64,000 nucleotides of DNA from Oxalobacteraceae sp. CFBP 8761 (GCA_014841595.1 JACYUE010000004.1:273230-337229); one strand, 5' to 3'. Positions 18,400 to 30,375 are shown, numbered from the stretch's first letter. The notes: a model not told the origin generated them from the letters alone. Numbers and translations are program-made.

Positions 18400-20499
18400 T
18401 TACGCCGGTTGTGGCAGCTTTACTGACAAGTCTTCGTACTCGCGCTCGAAATCGAGCGTCTTGCGCTGCGTGCTCATGGCCATCAGCGCCTCGGCGCCAG
18501 CCTCAGGATTACCGGGCACGTCGCGCACCCAGATCCAGACACGCCGCTCGCGGATGTAGAACATCGCGAACACGCCCAAGACAAGCAGGACACAGCCGAA
18601 GTAGACCACGTTCTTGCCCGGCGAGCGCGTCAATTGCAGCACCGAGGCCTTCACTTCGGTGAAATCGTCGAGCTGCAGGTAGACCGGCGCGCCGTACAGA
18701 TAACTGTCCGACAACGCATTGGTGGCCAGTTGCAGGAAGCGGCCATTGGCGTCCGTTGGCGCGGCCGCGGCGTCGCCGTGTTTTTCGCGCGCCACTTGCC
18801 ACAGCTCCCACAGGGTGCCGTTAAGCATCTTCATGAAAATGCCGGCTGCTTTCTCCTGCTCGGCCTGCGGAATCTTTTCCAGGAACTGGGCCACGCCAAC
18901 GAAGCCGCCGCGACCGTCGCCGCCGGCAAAGATGCCGAGCGTGCGCGCCGCCGACTCCTGCAACTGGCCAGCCAGCGCGCTGCCCTGGTTGCCGCCCAGC
19001 GCCCGCGCGGCATAGCGGCGTGCCGCCACGGCGCGTGCTTCGGGATCGGCCAGCGCCGCGCGCAGGCGCATCCAGTCGCCAACGCCATAGCGCTCGTCCA
19101 CGGGAATACGCAGGAAGCTGAAGCTTTCAGACGGGTTCGCGCGCACGCCGGCCAGATAGACCTGCGACCCATCGAGCGTCATCGGCTGCATGTAGTTCAT
19201 GAATTCGCGCGCCTGGCCGCTGGCGTCGCGCAGCTTGTATTGGACGCTGGGGCCGACGTTCTTGAGGTCTTTCGTGGCGTCCGGATTGGCAGCCGAACCC
19301 GAGGCCTTGCCCAGCGTAGCGGCGAACTGTTCGTTGAACGTTTTGCCCTTGCTCACCGCGCGCACGTCATTGCCCTGGCTGATGTTTTCGACGTTGAACG
19401 GACGGAAGCCCGACCACTCGACCGCATAGGTCTCGCCGCCGATTTTCAGTTCGGTGGCGCTGTTGACTTCGCCTTCGATCGGAAAACTGGCGCTGGCGGC
19501 GCCGTTCATCGGGTACCCCGTGAGCCGGAGCTTGCTGCCGCCATCGTCAAAGCTCGACTGGTAGACGGCGATGCCCTTGTAGATCAGCGGGTGATTGACC
19601 TTGATGGTCGATTCGAACGTGTGGCCGTTTTCCAGATCGCGCACGACCACATCGCTGGCAAACAGTTTCGGCATGCCGGTCGAATAGAACTCGATATGGA
19701 ATTTCTTGAGCTGCAGCGAGAACGGGAGCTCCTGCACCAGGACGCCTGTCGGCTGGTTCAGGATCGCAGTGCGGCTGGCCTGCCCTTCGGCAATGGCGGT
19801 ATTGCCACGGAAGGTCGGGTTGCCCGTGCCCAGGCGGTGCTGGGCCGGAATATCGGCGATCACGCCGCTGCCGGTGAACGGCGTCTTGTTGAACAGCCAC
19901 TGCTGGATGCGCACCGGCAAGTCCGAATCGAGCGTGCCGCCCACCAGGATCACGATGATCGACGAGTGCGCGAAGATGTAGCCGAATTTGTTGCCCGCGC
20001 CTTTCTTGGCCGTAACCAGCGTGCCGCCGTCCTTCTCGACGATTTTCGTGGCGTAGCCGGCGTGGCGCAGGCGCAGCGCGCTCTGCTCGGCCAGCGCGCT
20101 TTTGGCCAGCGGCGCCTGCCATTCGAGCTTGTGGTGGAAGTTGCGCAGCGAATCGAAGCGCACGTTTTCGCGCCAGCTGCGCATGTCGCGCATCATTTTC
20201 GGCGCGTTGCGGATCAGGCACAGGCCGGTGGACATGACCAGCACCACCAGGATCACCAGGAACCACCAGCTGGAATACACGCTGTACAGACCGAACTTGT
20301 TGAAAATCTCGAACCAGAATGGACCGAACTGATTGACGTAATTCGACATCGGCTCAGCCTGCTTGAGCACGGTGCCGATGATCGACGAGATGGAGATGAT
20401 GGTGAGAAGACTGATCGCAAACCGCATCGATGAGATCAGTTCGACCGCCTCGGCCAGACCACGGCGGCGAGTGTTCAGTTCAATTCCGGTGGTGCTCAT
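18400..20499 (-). CDS. resB: Cytochrome c biogenesis protein ResB (Ccs1)
   Basis: 699 aa. The cytoplasmic N-terminus and three membrane helices (about residues 28–46, 75–95 and 165–185) are followed by a large periplasmic domain and a final helix near 620–640. FAHSSIIVILVGG carries a haem-channel His, and the family region FHIEFYSTG is present. Partner of CcsB in System II maturation. Upstream gene encodes the dihaem cytochrome c4, a likely substrate. Confidence 0.93.
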   Translation of the reverse strand: MSTTGIELNTRRRGLAEAVELISSMRFAISLLTIISISSIIGTVLKQAEPMSNYVNQFGPFWFEIFNKFGLYSVYSSWWFLVILVVLVMSTGLCLIRNAPKMMRDMRSWRENVRFDSLRNFHHKLEWQAPLAKSALAEQSALRLRHAGYATKIVEKDGGTLVTAKKGAGNKFGYIFAHSSIIVILVGGTLDSDLPVRIQQWLFNKTPFTGSGVIADIPAQHRLGTGNPTFRGNTAIAEGQASRTAILNQPTGVLVQELPFSLQLKKFHIEFYSTGMPKLFASDVVVRDLENGHTFESTIKVNHPLIYKGIAVYQSSFDDGGSKLRLTGYPMNGAASASFPIEGEVNSATELKIGGETYAVEWSGFRPFNVENISQGNDVRAVSKGKTFNEQFAATLGKASGSAANPDATKDLKNVGPSVQYKLRDASGQAREFMNYMQPMTLDGSQVYLAGVRANPSESFSFLRIPVDERYGVGDWMRLRAALADPEARAVAARRYAARALGGNQGSALAGQLQESAARTLGIFAGGDGRGGFVGVAQFLEKIPQAEQEKAAGIFMKMLNGTLWELWQVAREKHGDAAAAPTDANGRFLQLATNALSDSYLYGAPVYLQLDDFTEVKASVLQLTRSPGKNVVYFGCVLLVLGVFAMFYIRERRVWIWVRDVPGNPEAGAEALMAMSTQRKTLDFEREYEDLSVKLPQPA

Positions 20500-20610
20500 G
20501 CTTTACAACTTTCTTCCTGCGCGGCAGGTAGCCGCTTGCAGGAAGGGGGTCAGCCCGTTGCTGCCGCCCTTCCTGCGTTCAATATTGCTCATGCGAGATC
20601 GTGGAGTCTC

Positions 20611-21282
20611 TTAGCGCAAGCCGGCGATATAGTCGGCCACCGCGCGCATTTCAGCCGTCGACATGCGCTGAGAGAGCGTGGTCATTTGCGGGCTGTTGGC
20701 GCGGGTGCCGCTCTTGAATGCTTCGAGCTGGGCAGTAGTGTAATCCTGATGCTGGCCTGCAAGGCGCGGATATTGGGCGGGGATGCCGCTGGCGTTGGCG
20801 CCATGACAGCTAGCACAGGCCGCCACGCCACGCTCGGCGATGCCACCGCGATAGATCTTGCGACCCAGTTCAACGGTATCCTTGTTCTTGGCCGCGCCCG
20901 GCTTGTGCACCTGCGCCGCCAGCCACGCCGCGATGTCCTTCTTCTCGGCGTCGGTGAGCATCTTGGCGTAGGTCGTCATGATCGGCTGCTGGCGGTTCGG
21001 GGTCGTGAAATCGACCAGTTGCTTGTGCGTGTAGCTGGCGAACTGGCCCGACAGCTTGGGGTTGGCAACGATGGACGAATTGCCCGCCGCACCATGGCAC
21101 GAGACGCATGCCGGCAGGCCGCGCGCGGGATCGCCCGCATCGTACAGCGCGCCGCCCCGGGCCGGATCAGCCTTGACTGCGGGCGCTGCAGTGGGCGCCG
21201 CTGCTGTTGCCGCCGGGAGTCCCCCGAAAACAGTTAGTGTGACCAACAATGTTTTGAGCAGGGGGGACGACAAGCGGTTCAT
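20611..21282 (-). CDS. Dihaem cytochrome c4
   Basis: 223 aa periplasmic electron carrier. Signal peptide (about residues 1–28), then two cytochrome c domains with haem sites CVSCH and CASCH. Distal Met ligands are plausible in [10 protein letters not shown] and [11 protein letters not shown]. Each domain ends with the family's IAAWLAAQ or VADYIAGL helix. It lies 111 bp upstream of resB on the same strand, so maturation genes and substrate are together. Confidence 0.93.
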   Translation of the reverse strand: MNRLSSPLLKTLLVTLTVFGGLPAATAAAPTAAPAVKADPARGGALYDAGDPARGLPACVSCHGAAGNSSIVANPKLSGQFASYTHKQLVDFTTPNRQQPIMTTYAKMLTDAEKKDIAAWLAAQVHKPGAAKNKDTVELGRKIYRGGIAERGVAACASCHGANASGIPAQYPRLAGQHQDYTTAQLEAFKSGTRANSPQMTTLSQRMSTAEMRAVADYIAGLR

Positions 21283-21435
21283 ACTAGCACCTTGAAAAAG
21301 TCAATAATTGAAGGTTCAGTGCAGCGCCCTGATTGCTTGGGCCATGGGGCTGGCAGGCAGCAATCAACCCCTTATTGTACAATAGCTTTGTTTCTCAAAC
21401 GCCATTTCGTAGTCCTCTTACCCTCTTCCCCCCCC

Positions 21436-23212
<1,777 letters not shown>

Positions 23213-23229
23213 ACACCCGCGCACCCAAC

Positions 23230-23258
23230 AAAAAACCGTGCCATGGCACGGTTTTTTT
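23230..23258 (+). terminator. Rho-independent terminator after hemB
   Basis: Perfect palindrome with 13-base arms: AAAAAACCGTGCC / GGCACGGTTTTTT with a 2-base AT centre (more realistically a 4–6-base loop). The A/T tracts on both sides make it functional in either direction. It begins 17 bp after the hemB stop and precedes the repeat cluster. Confidence 0.9.
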
Positions 23259-23269
23259 ACGACAAAGCT

Positions 23270-23505
23270 GGGGTCAGGTCTGACATTCGGACACGAGCTC
23301 AGCCTTTTCCACATCTAACGGTGTCTTGCCCCGTATCGGCATGGCCCGGTGCAAGCTAGTCCTGACTGCCAGACTGTCGAGGCCGTGTCCGAATGTCAGA
23401 CCTGGCCCCGCTTTTTTCGAACTCCGACTGCTCTACTGTCGAGGTCGTGTCCGAATGTCAGACCTGACCCCGGCTTTTATTTGCCCGAATGTCAGACCTG
23501 ACCCC
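23270..23505. repeat. MITE/REP-like palindromic element, copy 2 with extra right arms
   Basis: Left arm 23270–23300 (1 mismatch to the copy 1 arm). Right arms at 23379–23409 (2 mismatches) and 23441–23471 (perfect), plus a 21-bp partial arm at 23485–23505. The last two arms form a 34-bp direct tandem repeat (unit starts 23451 and 23485). The centre shares AGCTAGT and AGACTGTC blocks with copy 1. It lies between convergent hemB and the proline-rich membrane protein gene. Confidence 0.85.
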
Positions 23506-23526
23506 GGCTTTTATTTGCCACATTCA

Positions 23527-24453
23527 TTAGCCTCCCGGTGGCGGGCGGTATTCCGGGAACATTTCTTTGTACAGGAACTCGGTCAGTCGCGCTTCGTCTG
23601 CTGGTCGGGCGCTGAGCTTGACCACGCGGCCCAGGCGGTGCGAATCCCATTCGAAGTCGCCGGTCTTTTCCTTGCGGATCAGCTCGATCATTTTCTTGAT
23701 GACGGCTGTTTCGATGTCGCGTGCGCTGCCCTGCTCCACCGTTACCGCCGTCAGCCAGCGCCGCTTGAAGCTCGGGTTCCAGCCGCGGAACTTCAGGTCC
23801 ATCGTGTTGAACGTCTTGTTCGACACCGAGAAAATGCCGCCGGACTCGTTGCTGTCGTCGCGGCCGCGGCCGTTGATCGCGGCGATGTTCGCCAGCGCGT
23901 TGCGGTTGCCGCGGACGGCGTCGCTTTCCGGCGTTTCCACTTCGCTGCCCGTCGGCGCGCCCCGGCGCTCGCGCTGCGCTTTGACGTAGGCAGCCATGTC
24001 CATGTCGGGCGGGACTTCGGTCTTTGGCTGCGGCGGCTGTGGTGGCGGTGGCCTGCGCTCAACCGGCTTTTCGTCGGGAATCGTGATCGTGTCGGGCAGG
24101 CGCTTGACGATGACGCGCTCCGGCGGCGTTGGCCGCGGCGTTTCTTGCCGGGGCGTTGGCTTCGGCGCCGGCTTGGGCTTTTGCTCGCGCTGCGCCTTGG
24201 TCGGCTGCTGCAGCGGCTGGACAAAAAAGACGTCGGTTTCGCGGTCCGACGCCGGACGCGCTGTCTTTTGCTCTTTTTCGGGCGGCTTGAAGATGAAGAT
24301 CGCGAGCAGCAGCAAGTGCAGCACGATCGTGCCGATCAGGCCGCCGCGCTTGGAGCCCTCGCGCTCGTAATGCGGCCCCGGGCGTACCAGTGGCTGCCCG
24401 CAGTGGGAGCAAACTTCGCTGTCCTGATCGTAGGAGTGGGGATGGTCACGCAA
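23527..24453 (-). CDS. Proline-rich single-pass membrane protein with N-terminal CxxC, function unknown
   Basis: 308 aa from TTG 24453; no other usable early start is seen. Cys15-x2-Cys18-Gly resembles half a zinc ribbon. One membrane helix (about 39–55) follows, then a Pro/Lys/Arg-rich stretch (about 56–150: repeated PKP, PTP, PPP) and a folded C-terminal domain with Trp, Phe and charged residues (FRGWNPSFKRRW, IETAVIKKMIELIRKEKTGDFEWDSHRLG). The layout is TonB/TolA-like but no TonB C-terminal signature is seen. It is 141 bp downstream of the RND pump gene, same strand. I do not recognise the family. Confidence 0.75.
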   Translation of the reverse strand: MRDHPHSYDQDSEVCSHCGQPLVRPGPHYEREGSKRGGLIGTIVLHLLLLAIFIFKPPEKEQKTARPASDRETDVFFVQPLQQPTKAQREQKPKPAPKPTPRQETPRPTPPERVIVKRLPDTITIPDEKPVERRPPPPQPPQPKTEVPPDMDMAAYVKAQRERRGAPTGSEVETPESDAVRGNRNALANIAAINGRGRDDSNESGGIFSVSNKTFNTMDLKFRGWNPSFKRRWLTAVTVEQGSARDIETAVIKKMIELIRKEKTGDFEWDSHRLGRVVKLSARPADEARLTEFLYKEMFPEYRPPPGG

Positions 24454-24533
24454 GGTAGATCGGTATCCTGGAAGCGACGTCTAAAAAAACAGCAGAGAGG
24501 CGCAGTCTAACCGTTTTAGAGTACCAACGCATC

Positions 24534-24566
24534 ACGCCAGCGAGCGGACTGCCCCGCTGCTGGCGT
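24534..24566 (-). terminator. Hairpin downstream of the RND pump gene
   Basis: Inverted repeat ACGCCAGC / GCTGGCGT with an inner AGCGG / CCGCT pairing, 28 bases after the RND stop. There is no T-tract, so it may be an mRNA 3' stabiliser or a weak or Rho-assisted terminator rather than an intrinsic terminator. Confidence 0.45.
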
Positions 24567-24594
24567 TGATGGTTGTTACCAAATGTTTCCAAGG

Positions 24595-27500
24595 TTAAGC
24601 ATGCTGGGCAATCGCGACATCGTCGGCCTTCGCAAGCTGTTCGTCCGTCATCGGCCCAGTGCCGCTGAAACGGTCCAGGTACAGATAGATGACCGGCGTG
24701 ATGTACAGCGTGATGACTTGCGAGAAGATCAAGCCGCCGCACACCGCCAGGCCCAGCGGCTGGCGCAGCTCGGCGCCAGCGCCGATACCGAGCGCGATCG
24801 GCAGCGCACCCATCAGCGCGGCCAGCGTCGTCATCAGGATCGGCCGGAAGCGCAGGATGCACGCTTCGCGGATCGCCTCTTGCGGGCTCATGCCGAGCGT
24901 GCGCTGCGCATCGAGCGCGAAGTCGATCATCATGATGGCGTTCTTCTTGACGATACCGATCAGCATCAGGATGCCGATCATCGCGATCAGCGTCAGGTCC
25001 TTGTCGAAGATCCACAGCGTCAGCAGCGCGCCAACCGCTGCCGACGGCAGGCCGGCCAGGATGGTCAGTGGGTGGATATAGCTTTCGTACAAGACGCCCA
25101 GCAGCACGTAGATGACGCCGATGGCCGTCAGGATCAGGATCAGCTGGCTCGACTGCGTATCCTGGAACACGGCCGCGTCGCCGCCATACGTGGCAATCAC
25201 CGAGGCCGGCAACTTCATCGCCGTACCCATCTGTTCGATGGCGGCAGTGGCGTCGCCCAGCGGCACGCCGGGCGCCAGGTTGAACGACAGCGTGATCGCC
25301 TGCAATTGCCCCTGGTGATTCACTTGCAGCGGACCGACCGTGCGGCGCACCGTGGCGATGCTCGACAGCTTGACCAAGTCGCCCGACTTGCTGCGCACCG
25401 ACACGCGCGACAGCGCTTCGTCGTAGTAGCGGTCGCTGGCGGCCGCTTCCAGGATCACGTAGTAGCTGGCGGCCGTCGAGTAGATGGTCGAGACCTGGCG
25501 CTCGCCGAACGACGCGTACATCACGGTACGGATATCGTCCATTTCGAGGCCCAGCAGCGCAGCCTTGTCGCGGTCGATGTCCACGGTCGCTTGCAGCGCC
25601 TTGTTCTGCGAGTCGCTGTTGACGTCGCGGAAGCGCGCATCCTGCCGCATGCCTTCCAGGAACCGCTCGGCCCAGCCGCCGATCTCGCCGCCCGACACGC
25701 TTTGCAGCGTGTACTGGTAGCGCGCCTTGCTCTGGCGTCCGCCCAGTTGCAGATTCTGCTGGGGCGACATGAACACCTGCACGCCCGGCACGGCGCGCGT
25801 GGCCTTGCGCAGGTCGTCGATCACCAGGTCCATCGGTGGCCGCTCGCCGCGGGGTTTCAGTACCAGGAACATGCGGCCCGTGTTGCCGCCGCCGCTGAAC
25901 GAAGTCGTGTCCTGCACGTACGGATTGGCGCGGACGATGTCGACCACCTTGCCCTGCAGTTCGGCCAGCGCGACCGACGACGTGTCTTCGGACGCTTCGA
26001 CGTTCACGCGGATCTGGCCGATGTCTTCTTCGGGGAAGAAGCCCTTCGGCATCGTCATATACAGCACGGCGGTCAGCACGAAGGTGCCCAGCGCCAGCAT
26101 CAGGACCAAAAAGCGGTGGCGCAGCGCCATGTCGAGCGTGCGGCCGTAGCCGTTGCGCACATTGGTGAACATGGCTTCGAAACGGCGACCGATCCACGAC
26201 ATGTCTTTTGGATCGACGTGGCCGCCATCCTTGAGCAGGCGCGAGCACAGCATCGGCACCAGCGTGAGCGAGACGATGGCCGAGACCATCACGGCCAGGC
26301 CGACGATCACGGCAAATTCGCGGAACAGCAGGCCGATCACGCCGGGCATGAAGAAGATCGGGATGAACACGGCCACCAGCGAAATCGAGATCGAGATGAT
26401 GGTAAAGCCCATTTCACGCGCGCCAACGAGCGACGCGTGCATCGGCTTCTTGCCCATCTCCATATGGCGCACGATATTTTCCAGCACCACGATCGCATCG
26501 TCGACCACCAGGCCGACAGCCAGCGTGATGCCCAGCAGCGAGATATTGTCGAGGCTATAGCCGAGCCAATACAGCAGCGAAAGCGCGCCCAGCAACGAGA
26601 TCGGCACCGTCACCGCCGGGATGAACGTGGCCGCCGCGCGGTGCAGGAACAGGAAGATCACCAGGATCACCAGCATCACCGTGCCGAGCAGCGTCAGGTT
26701 GACGTCGTGGATCGCTTCGCGGATCGACAGCGAGCGGTCGTTGACGAGCTCGATCTTGATCGAGGCCGGCAATTGCCCTTCGAAGCGGGGAATCAGCGCG
26801 CGCACGGCGTCGACCACTTCGACCGTGTTGGCATTCGGCTGGCGCTGCACCATCAGCGAGATCGAGCGCTCGCCATTCAGGCTACCCATGGCCTTGACCG
26901 ACTGGTAGCTGTCCTGGACGTCGGCGATGTCGCGCAGGCGCACGGGCAGGCCTTCGCGCGTGGCAACGATCAGGTTGGCGAAGTCGGCCGCCTTCATCAG
27001 CTGGCCGCCGCCCTGGATCGTCAGCGCCTGCGTTGGGCCATCGAGGATGCCCAGCGGGGTGTTCGAGTTGGCCGCGCGCAGTGCTGCTGCGAGCTCGTCC
27101 ATCGAGATATTGCGCGCGTTCATCAGGTCGGACTTGGCGCGCACGCGCACGGCGAAGCGCTTGCCGCCGTTGATCGAGACTTGCGACACGCCCTGCACGG
27201 TCGAGATCGCCGGCGAGATCAGATTCTCTGCGTAATCGTTCAGCTCCGACAGGTCCATCGACGGCGAGGTCAGGTGCATGAACAGGATCGGGGCGTCGGC
27301 CGGGTTGACCTTGCGGTAAGCCGGCAGTTCCGTCATCTCGAGCGGCAACCGGCGCTGCGCCACCAGCAGCGCGGCCTGGACGTCGACCGCAGCCTTGTCG
27401 ACATCGATCGCGGTGTCGAATTCAAGGGTGATATTGGTGTCGCCCTGGGTGCTGCTCGACGTGATCAGCTTGATGCCGGCAATGGTCGAGAACTGTTTCT

Positions 27501-27702
27501 CCAGAGGCAGCGCGACCGATGACGCCATCGTCTCGGGACTTGCGCCCGGCAAGTTGGCCGACACGTTGATGACCGGCGTGTTATAGCTCGGCAACGCGGC
27601 GACCGGGATCTTCATGTACGACAGGATGCCCACCAGCACCAGGCTGAGCGACAGCAACACCACCATCACGGGACGGCGGATACACAGTTCGGACAGGTTC
27701 AT
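24595..27702 (-). CDS. RND multidrug efflux permease (MdtB/MdtC-like)
   Basis: 1035 aa inner-membrane proton-driven exporter. Typical HAE1 architecture: a helix at 10–28, a large periplasmic porter domain, helices 2–7 around 335–540 including GLVVDDAIVVLENI with the proton-relay Asp pair, a second porter domain, and C-terminal helices. The opening LPGASPETMASSVALPLE resembles MdtB/MdtC, but only one permease is present here instead of the mdtBC pair. The ATG overlaps the adaptor stop by 4 bases. No outer-membrane channel gene is adjacent. Confidence 0.93.
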   Translation of the reverse strand: MNLSELCIRRPVMVVLLSLSLVLVGILSYMKIPVAALPSYNTPVINVSANLPGASPETMASSVALPLEKQFSTIAGIKLITSSSTQGDTNITLEFDTAIDVDKAAVDVQAALLVAQRRLPLEMTELPAYRKVNPADAPILFMHLTSPSMDLSELNDYAENLISPAISTVQGVSQVSINGGKRFAVRVRAKSDLMNARNISMDELAAALRAANSNTPLGILDGPTQALTIQGGGQLMKAADFANLIVATREGLPVRLRDIADVQDSYQSVKAMGSLNGERSISLMVQRQPNANTVEVVDAVRALIPRFEGQLPASIKIELVNDRSLSIREAIHDVNLTLLGTVMLVILVIFLFLHRAAATFIPAVTVPISLLGALSLLYWLGYSLDNISLLGITLAVGLVVDDAIVVLENIVRHMEMGKKPMHASLVGAREMGFTIISISISLVAVFIPIFFMPGVIGLLFREFAVIVGLAVMVSAIVSLTLVPMLCSRLLKDGGHVDPKDMSWIGRRFEAMFTNVRNGYGRTLDMALRHRFLVLMLALGTFVLTAVLYMTMPKGFFPEEDIGQIRVNVEASEDTSSVALAELQGKVVDIVRANPYVQDTTSFSGGGNTGRMFLVLKPRGERPPMDLVIDDLRKATRAVPGVQVFMSPQQNLQLGGRQSKARYQYTLQSVSGGEIGGWAERFLEGMRQDARFRDVNSDSQNKALQATVDIDRDKAALLGLEMDDIRTVMYASFGERQVSTIYSTAASYYVILEAAASDRYYDEALSRVSVRSKSGDLVKLSSIATVRRTVGPLQVNHQGQLQAITLSFNLAPGVPLGDATAAIEQMGTAMKLPASVIATYGGDAAVFQDTQSSQLILILTAIGVIYVLLGVLYESYIHPLTILAGLPSAAVGALLTLWIFDKDLTLIAMIGILMLIGIVKKNAIMMIDFALDAQRTLGMSPQEAIREACILRFRPILMTTLAALMGALPIALGIGAGAELRQPLGLAVCGGLIFSQVITLYITPVIYLYLDRFSGTGPMTDEQLAKADDVAIAQHA

Positions 27703-28883
27703 GCCTGCTCACCCTGCTTGGGTTGCGCGGTGGAAGCCGGCTTGTCGGTGGCAGGCTTGGCCGCCTGCGCCAGGCGCACCTTGCCGCCCGGCCGCAGGTT
27801 CTGCTTGCCTTCGGTGATCACCTGCTCGGCGCCGCTCAGGCCCGTGACGGCGGCGTGGTCGCCAAACGCATACACGCGCTTGACCGGCACCTGGCGCGCC
27901 GAGTTGCCTTCGGCCAGCACGTAGACGAAGGTGCCGTTGGTCGACGTGATGATCGCCGTCTGCGGGATCACGAGGGCGTCCTTGAGCGTTTGCACGACCA
28001 CGCGCGCGGTCACGTACTGGCCGGGCCACAGGCTGGTGTTGTTGTTGGAGAACTCACCCTTGACGCGGATGGTGCCGGCCTGCGCATCGACGGCGTTGTC
28101 GATGAAGCTCAGGCGCCCGGCGACCGGTTTCGCATCGGCGCCGCTCGTCACATGGACGTCGACGTTGCCGGCTCTCTGGGCGCCGAGCAGCGCGCCGAGC
28201 GTCGATTCCGGCAGCGTGAACGAGACATTGATCGGGTCGAGCTGGGTGACGGTGGTCAGCGACGTCGTCATCTGCACCAGCGCGCCCGGATGGACGTCGA
28301 TGGCGCCCACGCGGCCCGACATCGGCGCGCGGATCGACGTGTAGCTGGCACTGACCTGGGTGGCGCGCATCGCGGCCTGGTTCGACTGCACCAGCGCGCG
28401 CTGGGCTTCCACCTGGCTCAGCAGGGAGTCGAGCGCACTTTGCGCCAGGAAGTTCTGCGCCACCAGCTCCTGGCTGCGCTTGTACTGGCGATCGAGGTCG
28501 GCCAGCGTGGCGCGGTCGCGCGCCACCTGCGCTTCGGCGCGCGCGACATTGGCCTGGTCGGCGCGGTCGTCGAGCGAGAACATCAATTCGCCTTCCTTGA
28601 CGAACTGGCCTTCGCGGATATGGACCTTGCGGATGGTGGTGACGGTCTGCGGATGCAGGTTCACGGTGCGCACCGGCGTGACGGTGCCGTTGGCGAACAG
28701 CTCGACGCCGACGTCGCGCCGCTCGGGCTTGACCACATTGACGGTGACCGGTGGCTGGCCGCCGCCGGGGCCTTTGGCGCCCGGCGCCTGTGCCTTGGCC
28801 TCATGGCCCTGATTGAAGTACCAGCCGCCAGCGACGACCAGCGCCGCCACGACGGCGATGACGCCGACATTCTTCTTGTTCAT
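27699..28883 (-). CDS. RND efflux periplasmic adaptor (MdtA-like membrane fusion protein)
   Basis: 394 aa. An N-terminal membrane anchor (about 6–24) and a Pro/Gly linker are followed by a lipoyl half (VTTIRKVHIREGQFVKEGE), an alpha-helical hairpin (about 115–185, ARAEAQVARDRATLADLDRQYKR), the second lipoyl half (YTSIRAPMSGRVGAIDV) and a beta-barrel. It bridges the RND pump to an outer-membrane channel. Ends in a Lys/Ala/Pro tail. The two-component genes lie 136 bp upstream on the same strand. Confidence 0.93.
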   Translation of the reverse strand: MNKKNVGVIAVVAALVVAGGWYFNQGHEAKAQAPGAKGPGGGQPPVTVNVVKPERRDVGVELFANGTVTPVRTVNLHPQTVTTIRKVHIREGQFVKEGELMFSLDDRADQANVARAEAQVARDRATLADLDRQYKRSQELVAQNFLAQSALDSLLSQVEAQRALVQSNQAAMRATQVSASYTSIRAPMSGRVGAIDVHPGALVQMTTSLTTVTQLDPINVSFTLPESTLGALLGAQRAGNVDVHVTSGADAKPVAGRLSFIDNAVDAQAGTIRVKGEFSNNNTSLWPGQYVTARVVVQTLKDALVIPQTAIITSTNGTFVYVLAEGNSARQVPVKRVYAFGDHAAVTGLSGAEQVITEGKQNLRPGGKVRLAQAAKPATDKPASTAQPKQGEQA

Positions 28884-29019
28884 GCTTGTCCCTTGCCGCC
28901 AGTGCCGACGGCTCTCTCAGTAATGCTGCCTGGTGATCCTGCTTGTTGATGTGGTCATTGCGCGCGCGCATTGTCCCACACTGTCGTTACGGCTTTATTT
29001 TGCTTGTTGGTTTTTTTTG

Positions 29020-30375
29020 CTATTTGTTCGGGTAATACGTGGGCAGCATCAGCGTCACTTCCAGTCCGCCTTCCGAATGGTTGGCCAGGCTGATGCTGCC
29101 GCCGTGCTGCTCCGTGATATTGCGTGCGATCGTCAGGCCCAGGCCGGTGCCGCCCGATTCGCGCGAGCGCGATGTCTCTACGCGGTAGAACGGGTCGAAC
29201 ACGCGCACCAGCTCGCTGCGCGGAATGCCCGGTCCGCTATCGCGGATACGGATACGCGCGGTGCCATTGGTGCGGTCGACGCAGACGCGTGCATCGCGCC
29301 CGTACTTGACCGCGTTGTCGATCAGGTTGACCAGGCAGCGGCGCATGTCGATCGGCCGGCCCAGCACCGCGATCGAGGCCTTGCCGGCCAGCGTCACGGT
29401 CTGGCCGGCATCGGTCGCATCGGCGCACACGGCTTCGAGCAGCGAATCGAGATCGAGCATCTGCATCGTCTCGGTCGTGTCCATGCTGCGCGCCAGCACC
29501 AGGCCTTCGCGCACCATTTCCTGCATCGCCGACAGGTCGCCGATCAGGCGGTCCTGCAGTTCGGTGTCGCTGACCTTCTCGAGTCGCAGGCGCATGCGCG
29601 TGAGCGGCGTTTGCAGGTCGTGCGTGATCGCAGCCAGCATCTGCGTGCGCTGGAAGATGTACTGGCGGATGCGTGCCTGCATCGCATTGAAGGCAGCGCT
29701 GGCCTGGCGGATCTCGATCGCGCCGACCAGGTCGAGCGGCGCGCGGTTGATGTCTTGCCCCAGATCCTGCGCGGCTTGCGCAAGCTGCTTGAACGGGCGC
29801 GCGGTCATGCGTGCCACGAAGTAGGCCAGCACCGCGATGCTGACCAGGAACATCCCGAGGATGATGCTCGTGTCGACATCCTCACCGACCAGCCGCGGTG
29901 GCAACACCGACAGTTGCAGTTCGGCGCCATCGCGCAGCCGCACATCGATCGACTCGCAGGCGCCCTCCCACTTCATGCTCAGCAAGCCGTACATCACGGG
30001 CTGCGTTTGGACGACGCCGCAGGCAGTCGGGCGCGTGGCGCGTGAGGCCACCAGATAGCCCTTGCCCAGACGCTTGGCCAGCGATGCGGCAAACGGCGTC
30101 AGGGGCGCCGCGTCCGGCGGCATGTCGCCCACCTGGAGCTGCAGGCCCGGGCGGTTGGCGACGTCGAGGTAGATCGAGCGGGCCGACGCCGGGACGATCT
30201 CGGTGGCCATGATCAGTTGCTCGGCGCGTTCGAGCACGTGCGCATCGCGCTGGTTCTCGAAGTCGCGCAGGCGCTGGTAGTCGGCCGCCAGTTGCGTCAG
30301 CGCGGCCGAGGTCAGAATGCCCAGCAGCAGCGTGAGGAACACGCGCCCGGTCATCGACCCGAAGAAGGCTTTCAC
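29020..30375 (-). CDS. Sensor histidine kinase
   Basis: 451 aa from GTG 30375, which overlaps the regulator stop (GTGA). Two membrane helices (about 13–33 and 165–185) bracket a periplasmic sensor of about 130 residues with two Cys. Then a HAMP domain, H-box AAITHDLQTPLTR, N-box NLIDNAVKYG, G1 DSGPGIP and G2 GTGLGLTIA. The adjacent RND operon on the same strand suggests it regulates efflux; the signal is not predictable from sequence. Confidence 0.93.
   Translation of the reverse strand: MKAFFGSMTGRVFLTLLLGILTSAALTQLAADYQRLRDFENQRDAHVLERAEQLIMATEIVPASARSIYLDVANRPGLQLQVGDMPPDAAPLTPFAASLAKRLGKGYLVASRATRPTACGVVQTQPVMYGLLSMKWEGACESIDVRLRDGAELQLSVLPPRLVGEDVDTSIILGMFLVSIAVLAYFVARMTARPFKQLAQAAQDLGQDINRAPLDLVGAIEIRQASAAFNAMQARIRQYIFQRTQMLAAITHDLQTPLTRMRLRLEKVSDTELQDRLIGDLSAMQEMVREGLVLARSMDTTETMQMLDLDSLLEAVCADATDAGQTVTLAGKASIAVLGRPIDMRRCLVNLIDNAVKYGRDARVCVDRTNGTARIRIRDSGPGIPRSELVRVFDPFYRVETSRSRESGGTGLGLTIARNITEQHGGSISLANHSEGGLEVTLMLPTYYPNK

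Noticed and set aside
23441..23519. Regular repeats that look like a short CRISPR array
   Set aside because: Repeats are arms of a palindromic element with almost no spacer between them and no cas genes; inverted partners are nearby.
24583..27522. 979-codon plus-strand open frame opposite the RND permease
   Set aside because: Composition is His/Arg/Asp/Gln-rich, as expected for the antisense of a GC-rich gene; the minus-strand RND protein is clearly real.
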